From positions 1 through 64,000 of the forward strand of contig NZ_JAGFNP010000001.1 in NCBI RefSeq assembly GCF_017592475.1: DNA of 64,000 nucleotides, given 5' to 3'. Position numbers and translations under genes: made by a program. The notes below the pieces were generated by a model. The model was not told the DNA's origin and ran no database searches. It saw only the letters and a list, made by a program, of their open reading frames with translations. Positions 1 to 8,802 of the stretch are shown here, piece by piece (the first letter of the stretch is position 1; each line of letters opens with the position of its first letter). This stretch comes from Glycomyces niveus. Lineage in GTDB: Bacteria; Actinomycetota; Actinomycetes; Mycobacteriales; Micromonosporaceae.

Positions 1-125
1 GAAGGGCCCATGATGGCGACGAGTTCACCGGCCGCGATGGTGAGCTCGGCCTCGATCAGGGCGTGGACGATGTTCTCGCCCGAGCCGTGGGTCCGGCTCA
101 CGCCTTTCAGATGCAGAACGGTCAT
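1..125 (-). CDS. ABC transporter ATP-binding protein, N-terminal fragment
   Basis: Reading leftward from an ATG at 125, the first 42 residues begin MTVLHLKGVSRTHGSG and run into VAIMGPS at the window edge, the start of a Walker A loop. The N-terminal beta strand, the position for the adenine-stacking aromatic residue and the spacing to the P-loop fit the LolD/MacB-like class of ABC exporter ATPases, which pair with FtsX-type permeases. The rest of the gene lies outside the window. It follows the padR gene on the same strand by 20 nt, a common arrangement in which a PadR repressor controls its own exporter. Substrate unknown. Confidence 0.85.
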   Translation of the reverse strand, partial: MTVLHLKGVSRTHGSGENIVHALIEAELTIAAGELVAIMGP

Positions 126-145
126 GGGGGTACCGCGTTCTCTTC

Positions 146-739
146 TCAGTGGGATCGGGATCGGTTGACTTCGGATTCCGCGTCGGCCGAGTCGGACTCG
201 CCGACGCCGAACGGCAACGTCGCCTGCGGTTCCGCGCGGGCCACCACGGCCTCGGTGTGGTCGAGCCAGCGGATCTCCGCCTCGGCGCGGAAGATCATCG
301 ACTCGAGCACCAGCCGCCAGGCCAGCTCCGGGTGGTCCTCGGCCGACTTGAGCCGCGTGTACTCCTGGAGCAGGCGCAGGGTCGCCCCGCGCTGGCGCTG
401 GATGACGTCGGCGACGTCCACGCCGGGCGTGGTCACCGCCAGCGCCAGCTTGATGGTGAGCTCGTCCCGGGGCCGGTCGGCGGCCTGCACCGGCGAGGCG
501 AACCAGCCGGCCAGGTGGCGGCGGCCGCTCTCGGTGATCCGGTAGGGGCGCTGGCCGGAGTCGTTCTCCGGCATGGCCTCGACGAGCTCGTCGCGTTCGA
601 GCCGGTTGAGGGTGGTGTAGACCTGTCCGATGTTGAGCGGCCAGGTGTTGCCGGTGGCGCTCTCGAACGCGGCCCGCAGTTGGTAGCCGTAGGCGGGTCC
701 CCGTTCGAGCAGCGCGAGGAGGCTGTGCTTGACACTCAT
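146..739 (-). CDS. PadR-family transcriptional regulator
   Basis: A 197-residue protein. Residues 1-80 form the PadR winged helix (LLALLERGPAYGYQL, then GQVYTTLNRLERDELV and a beta wing ending YRITESGRRHL). The rest is the alpha-helical dimerisation region of the longer PadR subfamily (PadR_C/Vir-like), with a charged C-terminal tail. The ATG at 739 is preceded by GAGGTAG. The downstream neighbour on the same strand is an ABC ATPase gene, so the likely role is repression of an exporter operon and of itself. The inverted repeat at 765-780, just upstream, is the obvious operator candidate. The ligand cannot be deduced. Confidence 0.93.
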   Translation of the reverse strand: MSVKHSLLALLERGPAYGYQLRAAFESATGNTWPLNIGQVYTTLNRLERDELVEAMPENDSGQRPYRITESGRRHLAGWFASPVQAADRPRDELTIKLALAVTTPGVDVADVIQRQRGATLRLLQEYTRLKSAEDHPELAWRLVLESMIFRAEAEIRWLDHTEAVVARAEPQATLPFGVGESDSADAESEVNRSRSH

Positions 740-764
740 GAGCTACCTCGTATCGCTACTAGTC

Positions 765-780
765 CTCTCCAAGTGGAGAG
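765..780. promoter_or_regulatory. Inverted repeat upstream of padR, candidate PadR operator
   Basis: Arms CTCTCC and GGAGAG with a 4-nt AAGT spacer lie 26-41 nt upstream of the padR start codon. PadR proteins usually bind short palindromes over their own promoters, so autoregulation is a reasonable inference. No convincing -35/-10 pair could be assigned. Confidence 0.5.
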
Positions 781-855
781 ATACCGAGTATGGCATAGCT
801 GGTATGCAGCAGGCGGATACAGGTAAGGCTGTTTTTTCGAGGTGCAGGTGAACGC

Positions 856-1269
856 CTACTCGGGGCGGCCCGGCCACGGGTCGGCGGCGGACTCGCCGAC
901 GGCGATCCGCCAGCGCGCCAGGGCCACCGCGGCGTCGCCGTACATCCTGAGGCAGATCTCGCGGTCGCGCGGCTCGGTCGAGGCCACGCCCGCGCGCCAG
1001 GCGGTGGTCACGTTCGTCTCGACGGCGAGCAGCAGCCGCTGCGCCCCGGCGGCGTCGGCGATAGGCTCGATGTCGTAGCCCGCCAGGGACGGGGCCGCTT
1101 CGAGCCCGTGCTCGTCGTAGAAGTCGAGCAGCGCGTCGCGCCGCGAGCGGTGCTCGGCCTCGAGCTCCTCGGCGATCCAGCGCGGGTCGCCGTCCAGGTG
1201 CACCGCGGCGGCGCTGTAGGCGTAGATCGCCGCGTACTCGGCGGCGAGGCCGGTGTCCACAACGGTCAT
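856..1269 (-). CDS. DUF4439 ferritin-like protein
   Basis: A 137-residue, mostly helical protein starting MTVVDTGLAAEYAAIYAYS. It contains AEHRSRRDALLDFY (about residues 35-48) and a C-terminal AWRAGVAST...LARWR helix, the pattern of the DUF4439 ferritin-like domain. The start codon at 1269 overlaps the stop of the upstream lipoprotein gene in an ATGA arrangement, so the two are probably translationally coupled. A DUF4439 gene beside rimP is also found in mycobacteria, as far as I recall (Rv2844/Rv2843). The function is not established. A four-helix metal-binding fold is possible, but a full set of carboxylate/histidine ligands cannot be confirmed from sequence alone. Confidence 0.8.
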   Translation of the reverse strand: MTVVDTGLAAEYAAIYAYSAAAVHLDGDPRWIAEELEAEHRSRRDALLDFYDEHGLEAAPSLAGYDIEPIADAAGAQRLLLAVETNVTTAWRAGVASTEPRDREICLRMYGDAAVALARWRIAVGESAADPWPGRPE

Positions 1270-1661
1270 GCGAGCACCGCCGCGTGGGCGGCGCGGCAGG
1301 CCGCGATCTCTCCGAGCACGACCGCGTAGTCCGAGTCGGTGCTGAGGCAGGCGTCGCCCGCCTCCTTGCTCCCCGCGCTCTCGGCTTCGGCGAGCGCGGC
1401 GGCGTCGGCCGGGAGCTCGCCGATCTCCTCGGCGACCACATTGGGCTTCAGGAGCCGTTCCAATGTGGCCGCGTGGGTGCGGTGGTCCTCGGCGAAGTCG
1501 CCGTAACCGAGGGCGTCCCCGGCGGCGGCCAGCGTGCGGGCGGTGCGGAGCGCGGCGGTGAGGTCCGCGTCCGAGGTGATGATGTGCGCCGTCTCCCGGG
1601 TGCATCCGGCGGCCGTGAGAACGGCCGCCCCGACCAGGAGTCCGCGTCGGGTCGTGAACAC
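1266..1661 (-). CDS. Putative Tat-exported lipoprotein coupled to DUF4439
   Basis: A 131-residue protein from a GTG at 1661. The N-terminus has a twin-arginine, a hydrophobic stretch and a lipobox (FTTRRGLLVGAAVLTAAGC), so export through Tat and lipidation at the cysteine near residue 20 are predicted. The mature part is Ala/Glu-rich and helical (DFAEDHRTHAATLERLL), resembling one half of a ferritin-like bundle. Its end overlaps the start of the DUF4439 gene by 4 nt, suggesting that the two products act together at the membrane. It is divergent from rimP, with about 85 nt between the start codons. Start choice rests on the signal peptide, since there is no strong Shine-Dalgarno sequence. Confidence 0.75.
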   Translation of the reverse strand: MFTTRRGLLVGAAVLTAAGCTRETAHIITSDADLTAALRTARTLAAAGDALGYGDFAEDHRTHAATLERLLKPNVVAEEIGELPADAAALAEAESAGSKEAGDACLSTDSDYAVVLGEIAACRAAHAAVLA

Positions 1662-1745
1662 CCACCCAGTTTCCCAGGCTGCCTTTCCATTCTGTCTCCG
1701 GGCGGTTAATCTCGGCCGAACAGGCGACATGGAGGGGAAGTGCGC

Positions 1746-2207
1746 ATGGGAAATGAGCGGCAAGCGGAGGTCGAGGCGATCCTGGCCCCGGCCGTGGCCA
1801 AGATCGGTTTCGATCTCGAAGGGCTGCAGGTCACCAAGGCCGGCCGGCGGCTGCTCGTCCGCGTGCTCGTCGACAAGGACGGCGGGATCTCGCTGGACGA
1901 TGTGGCGGTTGTCTCGAAAGCCTGCTCGAAGGCCCTGGACGAGTCGGACTCCACGGGTGGGCCCTTCGCCGACACCCCCTATACCCTGGAAGTGTCCTCG
2001 CCGGGCGTGGACCGTCCGCTGACCGAGCCTCGGCACTGGCGGCGTAATATTGGGCGCTTGGTAGCCGTGCACATCGGGGAGGAGCCCGTCACCGGGCGCG
2101 TCACGGCCGCCAGCGAGCGGGGGATTGAACTAGAAGCCGACGGCGTGCGCCGCTCGGCTACCTATGCCGAGCTGGGGCCCGGCAAGGTGCAGATCGAGCT
2201 GAGATGA
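1746..2207 (+). CDS. rimP: Ribosome maturation factor RimP
   Basis: A 153-residue protein with the two RimP domains: an N-terminal alpha/beta part containing GFDLEGLQVTKAGRRLLVRV and the SPGVDRPL signature (about residues 84-91), and a C-terminal SH3-like barrel (HIGEEPVTGRVTAASERGIEL). RimP assists late 30S subunit assembly. The ATG at 1746 lies 8 nt after GGAGGGG (1731-1737). The in-frame GTG at 1740 is only 2 nt from that site and is less likely. First gene of the rimP-nusA-ylxR-infB cluster. Confidence 0.95.
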   Translation: MGNERQAEVEAILAPAVAKIGFDLEGLQVTKAGRRLLVRVLVDKDGGISLDDVAVVSKACSKALDESDSTGGPFADTPYTLEVSSPGVDRPLTEPRHWRRNIGRLVAVHIGEEPVTGRVTAASERGIELEADGVRRSATYAELGPGKVQIELR

Positions 2208-2281
2208 GCGTCTGCTCGAAGACGCGGCTCGCACGCCTTGAACGGCCGCGGTGAGGACAACTCAAGACTTAAGGAGAACGG

Positions 2282-3316
2282 GTGCATATCGACCTGGCCG
2301 CGCTGCGGTCGCTGGAACGCGAGCGCGACATCCCTTTCGAGACAATCCTCGGCGCTATCGAATCGGCGCTGCTGACCGCCTACAAGCACACCCCCGGGGC
2401 CGATGAGCGCGCGCGAGTAGTGGTGAACCGCGACAATGGGATCGCCAATGTCCTTGTGCCGGTGGTGAACGAAGAGGACGAGGTCGTCTCGGAGCGCGAC
2501 GACACCCCCGAGGGCTTCGGCCGCATCGCCGCCCAGACCGCGAAGCAGGTCATCCTGCAGCGGCTGCGCGAGGCCGCCGACGAGGTCAACTACGGGGAGT
2601 ACTCCGGCAAGGAGGGCGACATCGTCACCGGTGTCGTCCAGGCCCACGGCGAGCGCAACGAGCGCGGGATCGTCACTGTGGACCTCGGCAAGATCGAGGC
2701 CACCCTGCCCCTCAACGAGCAGGTCCCCGGTGAGAACTACGAGCACGGCAAGCGCATCCGCGCGATCGTCATCCAGGTGAACCGCACCGCCCGCGGCCCC
2801 CAGATCACGTTGTCGCGCACCCACCCCGCCCTGGTGAAGAAGCTGTTCGCGTTCGAGGTGCCCGAGATCGACGAGGGCGCCGTGGAGATCCCGGCGATCG
2901 CACGTGAGGCCGGTCACCGTTCCAAGATCGCGGTGCGCGCCACAACGAAGGACGTCAACGCGAAGGGCGCGTGCATCGGCCCGATGGGCTCGCGCGTGCG
3001 CGCGGTCATGAGCGAACTCGGCGGCGAGAAGATCGACATCGTCGACTGGGACGCCGACCCCGCGCGGTTCGTCGCGAACGCCCTCTCCCCGGCGAAGACC
3101 CTGTCGGTGCGGGTCGTGGACGAGGCGACACGGTCCACTGAGGTGATCGTCCCGGACTATCAGCTTTCGCTCGCGATCGGCCGCGAAGGCCAGAACGCCC
3201 GTCTCGCCGCGCGCCTCACGGGGTGGCGGATCGACATCAAGTCCGACGCGCACGTCTCCGGCGGCGCCAAGGAGGAGACCGGCCCGGCCGGTGGCGGTCG
3301 GCGGTCCGGGAGGTAG
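2282..3316 (+). CDS. nusA: Transcription termination/antitermination factor NusA
   Basis: A 344-residue protein, the short actinobacterial form lacking the C-terminal acidic repeats of enterobacterial NusA. Domain order: N-terminal RNA polymerase-binding domain (residues 1-about 105), S1 domain ([16 protein letters not shown] onward), KH1, and KH2 containing [16 protein letters not shown] and GWRIDIKS near the end. It binds RNA polymerase and nascent RNA to modulate pausing and termination. The GTG start at 2282 follows AAGGAG with a 5-nt gap. The 74-nt gap after rimP shows no clear terminator. The 3' end overlaps ylxR by 26 nt. Confidence 0.96.
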   Translation: MHIDLAALRSLERERDIPFETILGAIESALLTAYKHTPGADERARVVVNRDNGIANVLVPVVNEEDEVVSERDDTPEGFGRIAAQTAKQVILQRLREAADEVNYGEYSGKEGDIVTGVVQAHGERNERGIVTVDLGKIEATLPLNEQVPGENYEHGKRIRAIVIQVNRTARGPQITLSRTHPALVKKLFAFEVPEIDEGAVEIPAIAREAGHRSKIAVRATTKDVNAKGACIGPMGSRVRAVMSELGGEKIDIVDWDADPARFVANALSPAKTLSVRVVDEATRSTEVIVPDYQLSLAIGREGQNARLAARLTGWRIDIKSDAHVSGGAKEETGPAGGGRRSGR

Positions 3317-3665
3317 ACTGAACATCGGATCGCAACGTGACGCAGCGGTAGTCCGCACTTGTGTGGGGTGCCGCAGACGCGCATCGGCCGCCGAGCTGTT
3401 GCGCGTCGTCGTTCAACGCTCTGAGGGTTCCCCGAACCGCCTGGTTCCGGACCCGCAGCGCCGCCTCAGCGGCCGCGGAGCCCATGTGCACCACGACCTG
3501 AACTGCCTTGAACAGGCAGTTCGCAAGCGTGCGTTCGCCCGAGCCCTCAGAATCGAGGGAGCGGTAGACGTTGGAGCGGTGCGAACCCATGTCGAGTCGG
3601 AGTCGGCCGAGAGGCCGACTCCCGCACACGAAGCAGGTAGAGACCGAATGAAGACCACGCGATGA
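3291..3665 (+). CDS. ylxR: YlxR family (DUF448) RNA-binding protein
   Basis: A 124-residue protein whose core begins [20 protein letters not shown] and continues through [11 protein letters not shown] to a helical [15 protein letters not shown] segment, the YlxR (DUF448) fold. Family members are small basic RNA- or DNA-binding proteins encoded between nusA and infB. The only start codon upstream of the conserved CVGC motif in this frame is the GTG at 3291, inside the end of nusA, so the N-terminal 20 residues are uncertain. The arginine-rich tail after residue 95 is poorly conserved in the family. Confidence 0.9.
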   Translation: MAVGGPGGRLNIGSQRDAAVVRTCVGCRRRASAAELLRVVVQRSEGSPNRLVPDPQRRLSGRGAHVHHDLNCLEQAVRKRAFARALRIEGAVDVGAVRTHVESESAERPTPAHEAGRDRMKTTR

Positions 3666-3745
3666 AGTTCTTCGAATGAACGCGTTGCTAGTCGGTAGAT
3701 AAGGTCGGCGGGCGCTGCCCGTACGACCTCGAATTGAGGAGTGCA

Positions 3746-6667
3746 GTGGCAGCAAAGCCCCGCGTACATGAACTTGCCAAGGAACTGGGCACGACGAGCA
3801 AGGAACTGCTCGCCCGCCTCGGGGACATGGGCGAGTTCGTGAAGTCAGCGTCGAGCACGGTCGAGGCCCCGGTGGCGCGTCGACTGCGGCAGGAATACGA
3901 CGCCGCACAGGGCGCCCAGTCCGCGCCGGCGCCGAAGTCGGCGCCGACGCCCGAGCCCGCCAAGGCGGCGGCCCCCAAGGGCCCGCGCCCGGCGGCACCG
4001 AGCCCGTCCAAGATCATGCAGGCCAAGGTCGAGGCCAAGGACGCCAAGTCCGAGGCGAAGGCCGAAGCCGAAGCGAAGAAGGCCGTGAAGAAGGCCGCCG
4101 CCCCGAAGCCGGGAGCGGCCGCGCCGAAGCCCGGACCCAAGCCGGCCCCCGCGCCGGCCCCGGCCGCCCAGCCCACGAGCGCCCGCGACATCGAGGTGGC
4201 CGCGGAGCAGAAGCGCGCTGAGGAGCTGGTCAAGCGCCAGCAGGAGCAGGCCGAGGCCGCCAAGCGCGCCGCCGCCGCTCCGAAGCCCGGCCCCAAGCCC
4301 GCTCCGGCCGCCCGTCCCGGCGCCCCGAAGCCGGGCCCCAAGAACCCGTTCGGCGTCGGCGGCGCGAGCCCCAAGCCGCGCCCTGCCGCCGCTGAAGGCG
4401 GCGGCGAGCGCCCGGGCGGTCCCCGCCCGAGCCCGCGCATGATGCCTCCGCGCCCGAACCCGGGCATGATGCCCGGTCGCCCGGCCGGTGGCGGCCGCGA
4501 CGGCGGTCCCCGCGGGGCCCGCGGCGGCGGTCGCGGCGGACCCGGCGGCGGCGGTCGTCCCGGTGGCGGCGGTGGCCGTCCCGGCGGTGGCGGCGGCAAC
4601 TACCGCGGCACGTTCGGCGGCTCCGGCGGCGGTGCCGCAGGCGGCGCCGGCGGTGCGGGCGGTTCCGGTCCTTCGACCGGTGCGCCGGCTCCCTACCGCG
4701 GCGGCGGTGGCCGTGCGGGCGGCGGCGGCAAGGCCCGCGGCGGCGGTGCGGCCGGCGCGTTCGGCCGCGGCGGACCCCGCGGCAAGTCCCGCAAGTCGCG
4801 TCGTCAGCGGCGCCAGGAGTTCGACAACCTCGCAGCGCCGAGGATGCAGTCGGGCGCCCCGCGCGGCAACGGCGAGACCATCCGCCTGGCCCGCGGCGCG
4901 TCGCTCTCCGACTTCGCCGACAAGATCGGCACCCTGCCGGGCACCCTCGTCCAGGAGCTGTTCTCCTTGGGCGAGATGGTGACCGCGACGCAGTCGGTGT
5001 CCGAGGAGACCTTCGAACTCCTGGGCGCCCACCTCGACTGGGACATCAAGATCGTGTCCCCCGAGGAAGAGGACCGCGAGCTGCTCTCGCAGTTCGGCAT
5101 CGACCTCGACGCCGAGGACAAGGACACGTTCGTCGCGCGTCCGCCGGTCGTCACGGTCATGGGCCACGTCGACCACGGTAAGACGAAGCTGCTGGACGCC
5201 ATCCGGTCGTCCAACGTCGTCGCCGGCGAGGCGGGCGGCATCACCCAGCACATCGGCGCGTACCAGGTGCACGTCGAGCACGAGGGCGAAGACCGCGCGA
5301 TCACCTTCATCGACACCCCGGGCCACGAGGCGTTCACCGCCATGCGTGCCCGAGGCGCGAACGTCACGGACATCGTGGTGCTCGTGGTCGCGGCCGACGA
5401 CGGCGTCATGCCGCAGACGGTCGAGGCCCTGAACCACGCGAGTGCCGCTGGCGCTCCGGTCGTGGTGGCGGTCAACAAGACCGACCTCCCCGACGCGAAC
5501 CCGGGCAAGGTCCGCCAGCAGCTGACCGAGTACGGCCTGGTCGCCGAGGAGTACGGCGGGCAGACCATGTTCGTCGACGTGGCCGCCAAGCCGCGCATCG
5601 GCATCGCCGACCTGCTCGAGGCGGTCCTGCTGACCGCCGACGCGTCCCTGGAGCTGGAAGCCTCGGAAGAGGGCAACGCGCAGGGCATCGCGATCGAGGC
5701 GCACCTCGACAAGGGCCGCGGCCCGGTCGCGAGCGTCCTGGTCCAGAAGGGCACGCTGCGGGTCGGCGACTCGATCGTCGCCGGCGGCGCGCACGGCCGC
5801 GTCCGGGCGATGCTCGACGCCGACGGCAACCGCGTCACCGAGGCGACCCCGTCGTTCCCGGTGCAGGTGCAGGGTCTCGCGTCCGTCCCGATGGCGGGCG
5901 ACGTGTTCCTCGCCGCCGACGACGACCGCACGGTCCGTCAGATCGCCGAGCAGCGTCAGGCTCGCCGCCGCGCCGCTCAGCAGGCGTCCCGCGTCTCGCG
6001 CACCACGCTCGAGAACCTCATGGACAAGATCGCCGAAGGCGAGCGCACCACGCTGTCGCTCATCATCAAGGGCGACGGCGCCGGTTCGGTCGAGGCCCTC
6101 GAAGAGGCCCTGGTCGCGCTGGAGATCCCCGAGGAAGTGCACCTGCAGGTCATCCACCGCGGCGTCGGTCCGATCACCGAGAGCGACGTCAACCTCGCCG
6201 CGGCGGGCGACGGCGAGCCGGCGACGATCATCGCCTTCAACGTGCGAGGCGAGGGTCGCGTCCGCGACATGGCCGAGCGCGAAGGCGTGGACGTCCGGTA
6301 CTACACGGTCATCTACCAGGCGATCGAAGAGATCGAGACCGCGCTCAAGGGCATGCTGAAGCCCGAGTACGAGGAAGTGGCGCTCGGCACCGCCGAGATC
6401 CGCGAGGTGTTCCGCTCCTCGAAGCTCGGCAACATCGCCGGTGCGCTGGTCACGAGCGGTTCGATCAAGCGCAACGCGAAGGTCCGCCTCATGCGCGACG
6501 GCAACGTCGTCATCGAGACGACCATCTCGTCGCTGCGCCGGTTCAAGGACGACGCGACCGAGGTCCGCGAGGGCTTCGAGTGCGGTTTCACCTTGAAGAA
6601 CTACAACAACATCGAAGAGGGCGACATCATCGAAGCCTTCGAGATGCGCGAGAAGCCGCGCGCGTAA
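3746..6667 (+). CDS. infB: Translation initiation factor IF-2
   Basis: A 973-residue GTPase that places fMet-tRNA on the 30S subunit. It starts with an IF2-N helix domain ([20 protein letters not shown]). A long low-complexity region rich in Ala, Pro, Lys and then Gly/Arg (about residues 55-360) follows, then a second IF2-N domain, the G domain (GHVDHGKT near 472, DTPGHEA near 522, NKTD near 576), beta-barrel domains and the C2 tRNA-binding domain ending in [11 protein letters not shown]. The GTG at 3746 follows GAGGAG. An in-frame TTG at 3734 lies before that site and is rejected. The Gly-rich stretch (nt 4480-4800) is unusually long. The stop codon directly abuts the next start. Confidence 0.97.
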   Translation: MAAKPRVHELAKELGTTSKELLARLGDMGEFVKSASSTVEAPVARRLRQEYDAAQGAQSAPAPKSAPTPEPAKAAAPKGPRPAAPSPSKIMQAKVEAKDAKSEAKAEAEAKKAVKKAAAPKPGAAAPKPGPKPAPAPAPAAQPTSARDIEVAAEQKRAEELVKRQQEQAEAAKRAAAAPKPGPKPAPAARPGAPKPGPKNPFGVGGASPKPRPAAAEGGGERPGGPRPSPRMMPPRPNPGMMPGRPAGGGRDGGPRGARGGGRGGPGGGGRPGGGGGRPGGGGGNYRGTFGGSGGGAAGGAGGAGGSGPSTGAPAPYRGGGGRAGGGGKARGGGAAGAFGRGGPRGKSRKSRRQRRQEFDNLAAPRMQSGAPRGNGETIRLARGASLSDFADKIGTLPGTLVQELFSLGEMVTATQSVSEETFELLGAHLDWDIKIVSPEEEDRELLSQFGIDLDAEDKDTFVARPPVVTVMGHVDHGKTKLLDAIRSSNVVAGEAGGITQHIGAYQVHVEHEGEDRAITFIDTPGHEAFTAMRARGANVTDIVVLVVAADDGVMPQTVEALNHASAAGAPVVVAVNKTDLPDANPGKVRQQLTEYGLVAEEYGGQTMFVDVAAKPRIGIADLLEAVLLTADASLELEASEEGNAQGIAIEAHLDKGRGPVASVLVQKGTLRVGDSIVAGGAHGRVRAMLDADGNRVTEATPSFPVQVQGLASVPMAGDVFLAADDDRTVRQIAEQRQARRRAAQQASRVSRTTLENLMDKIAEGERTTLSLIIKGDGAGSVEALEEALVALEIPEEVHLQVIHRGVGPITESDVNLAAAGDGEPATIIAFNVRGEGRVRDMAEREGVDVRYYTVIYQAIEEIETALKGMLKPEYEEVALGTAEIREVFRSSKLGNIAGALVTSGSIKRNAKVRLMRDGNVVIETTISSLRRFKDDATEVREGFECGFTLKNYNNIEEGDIIEAFEMREKPRA

Positions 6668-8098
6668 GTGCGGCTCCTCGAGACCGAAGCCGCAGCGCGG
6701 CTCGGCGAAGCCCTTCGGGGCTTCCGCCGGGCCGCGCTGTCGGCCGTCTGCACACCCGAAGCACTGGCCGCCGCCGACCGTGGCGACTACAGGGCACTCC
6801 TCGCGCAGTGCGGAGACGACGCGCTCGGGGTGTTCACCCGCCTGTTCGTGGTCGGCGTGCCGGTCCCTGCGGGGGCGGCCGCGAACGCCTTGGCGCCCTT
6901 CAGTCTTGACGAGGCCGTCAAGTGCGGACTCCTGGTCGGCGGCGACGAAGTCTCGGCCGGCTGGGGCGCCCAGTTCGAGGGCGACCGGCTGCTCTTCTCC
7001 GACCAGCTGCCGAACACCACCGGCGGCCGCACCCGCGAGCACGTGCTCGGTGTCGGCGGCGCCTCGAAGCTCCTCATGGACGCGACGCTCCGCGCCCCGG
7101 TGGATTCCGCACTCGACCTGGGCACCGGCTGCGGGGTGCAGGCGCTCGCGCTGACCGACCACGCCGCGAACGTGACCGCTACGGACCTGAGCGAGCGCGC
7201 GGTGGCCTTCGCCGACCTGAACGCCGTCGTGAACGGCGTGGAACTCGAACTCCTGCAAGGGGACCTGCTCGCGCCCATCGCCGGACGGCGCTTCGACCTC
7301 GTGGTCGCCAACCCGCCGTTCGTGATCGCCACGCCCGGCTCCGGGTGGACCTACCGCGACGGCGGCCGCGAAGCGGACGGCATCGCCGCCGAACTCGCGG
7401 CGGCCTCAGCCGACCTGCTCAACCCCGGTGGCACGATGCAGTTCCTCGCGAACTGGCTGCACATCGAGGGCGCGGACTGGGCCGAGCGCGTCACGGGCTG
7501 GTTCCCCGACGACGGCGTCCAGGTGTGGGTCGTGGAACGCGAACGGCTCGACCCGCTCGACTACGTGCGCACCTGGCAGCGCGACTCCGGCGAGAGCCAC
7601 GACGCCGAACAGGCCGCGGCCTGGCTCGACTGGTTCGAGTCCCAGCACGTCGCCGCCGTGGGCTTCGGTTTCGTCAACGTCCGCCGCGTCGACGGCCCGA
7701 CCGAGGTGGTCTGCGAGACGGCCCGCCACGCGGTGGAGACGCCGTGGCGGGACCGCATCGAGGACTGGTTCGCCTTGCGCGCCAGGGATCTCGAGCCCGA
7801 GACGCTGTGGCAGGCGAAGCTCCGCGTGGCCGACGGCGTCATGCTCCAGCAGAGCGCCGCACTCGGCGCCGAAGGCTGGGACGTCGACCGGCAGTGGCTC
7901 CAACAGGAGAACGGCATGCGCTACGCCGAGGAACTGGACCCGCTGCTCGTGCAGTTCATGGGCGCCTGCGACGGCGAAGTCGAAGTGCGCCTCCAGGTCC
8001 AGCTCCTCGCCGACACGTACGGCGCCGAGCCCGCCATGCTCTACGCCCAGCTCTACCCGCTGATCCGCCGCCTCGTCGACCGCGGCTTCCTGGTCTAG
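6668..8098 (+). CDS. Class I SAM-dependent methyltransferase (N5-glutamine methyltransferase-like)
   Basis: A 476-residue protein. After a helical N-terminal domain of about 120 residues comes a Rossmann methyltransferase core with motif [15 protein letters not shown] (about residue 152) and motif [11 protein letters not shown] (about residue 215). The NPPF tetrapeptide is typical of enzymes that methylate planar amide or amine nitrogens, such as PrmC and HemK or RNA adenine/guanine methylases. A further helical C-terminal domain follows, an architecture common in actinobacterial homologues of unknown target. The GTG start is immediately after the infB stop (0 nt), implying co-expression with IF-2 and perhaps a translation-related substrate, which is inference. 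The stop overlaps the convergent regulator gene by 4 nt. Confidence 0.88.
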   Translation: MRLLETEAAARLGEALRGFRRAALSAVCTPEALAAADRGDYRALLAQCGDDALGVFTRLFVVGVPVPAGAAANALAPFSLDEAVKCGLLVGGDEVSAGWGAQFEGDRLLFSDQLPNTTGGRTREHVLGVGGASKLLMDATLRAPVDSALDLGTGCGVQALALTDHAANVTATDLSERAVAFADLNAVVNGVELELLQGDLLAPIAGRRFDLVVANPPFVIATPGSGWTYRDGGREADGIAAELAAASADLLNPGGTMQFLANWLHIEGADWAERVTGWFPDDGVQVWVVERERLDPLDYVRTWQRDSGESHDAEQAAAWLDWFESQHVAAVGFGFVNVRRVDGPTEVVCETARHAVETPWRDRIEDWFALRARDLEPETLWQAKLRVADGVMLQQSAALGAEGWDVDRQWLQQENGMRYAEELDPLLVQFMGACDGEVEVRLQVQLLADTYGAEPAMLYAQLYPLIRRLVDRGFLV

Positions 8099-8742
8099 GA
8101 CCGCAGGTAGGCCAGGACCGCCTTGACGCGGCGATGGTGGTCGCCGTCCTCGCTGCTGAGGGTCAGCTTGGTGAAGATGTTGCGGATGTGCTTCTCGACC
8201 GCGCCGTCGGAGATGAAGAGGCGCTTGCCGATCGCCTTGTTGGAGTGGCCCTCGGCCATGAGGCCCAGGACCTCCTTCTCGCGGGGGGTGAGGGTCGCGA
8301 CCGGGTCGTTCTTCCTGCGGCGCACCATGAGCTGGGAGACGACCTCGGGGTCGAAGACGGTGCCGCCCCCGGCGACGCGCTTGAGGGAGTCCATGAAGTC
8401 GTCCACATCGATCACGCGGTCCTTCAGCAGGTAGCCGACCGCGCCGCGGGCGTCGGCCAGGAGGTCGTCCGCGTAGGAGACCTCCACGTACTGGCTGAGG
8501 ATGAGCACCGGCGCGCCCGGCACGAGCTCGCGGGCGCGGGTCGCGGCCCGCAGGCCCTCGTCCGTGAAGGACGGCGGCATGCGCACGTCCACCACCGACA
8601 CGTCGGGCCGGTGCTCAGCGACGGCCTCCACGAGGGCGTCGCCGTCGCCGACCTCGGCGACCACGTCGCAGCCGAACTCCTCCAGGAGCTTGACCAGCCC
8701 CGACCGGATGAGCACTGCGTCATCGGCCACCACTACCCGCAC
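8095..8742 (-). CDS. Two-component response regulator, NarL/LuxR family
   Basis: A 215-residue regulator. The receiver domain (residues 1-about 120) has the acidic pair D7-D8, the phosphoacceptor D52 in VVDVRMPP, a switch-region serine in ILSQY and a lysine in LLKD. The LuxR-type helix-turn-helix is at about residues 150-192 (LTPREKEVLGLMAEG, SDGAVEKHIRNIFTKL). The GTG at 8742 is preceded by a GGAGGG site. It is encoded 60 nt downstream of its probable sensor kinase on the same strand. The regulon is not inferable. The last 4 nt overlap the end of the convergent methyltransferase gene in a CTAG palindrome. Confidence 0.95.
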   Translation of the reverse strand: MRVVVADDAVLIRSGLVKLLEEFGCDVVAEVGDGDALVEAVAEHRPDVSVVDVRMPPSFTDEGLRAATRARELVPGAPVLILSQYVEVSYADDLLADARGAVGYLLKDRVIDVDDFMDSLKRVAGGGTVFDPEVVSQLMVRRRKNDPVATLTPREKEVLGLMAEGHSNKAIGKRLFISDGAVEKHIRNIFTKLTLSSEDGDHHRRVKAVLAYLRS

Positions 8743-8759
8743 CCGTCACCCCACCCTCC

Positions 8760-8774
8760 GGCGCCTTCGGCGCC
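8760..8774 (-). other. Short inverted repeat between kinase and response-regulator genes
   Basis: Two GGCGCC arms around a TTC loop lie in the 60-nt spacer between histidine kinase and response regulator, just before the GGAGGG ribosome site. It could lower expression of the second gene or stabilise RNA, but no terminator T-tract follows. Confidence 0.35.
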
Positions 8775-8802
8775 TCTCCCCGAATTCGAGTTAACACTGT
8801 TC

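Noticed and set aside
3845..7258. A very long open frame on the reverse strand opposite infB and the methyltransferase gene
   Set aside because: It is a composition artefact of GC-rich coding DNA. The protein is Arg/Ala/Gly-rich with no domain, and the plus-strand genes are certain.
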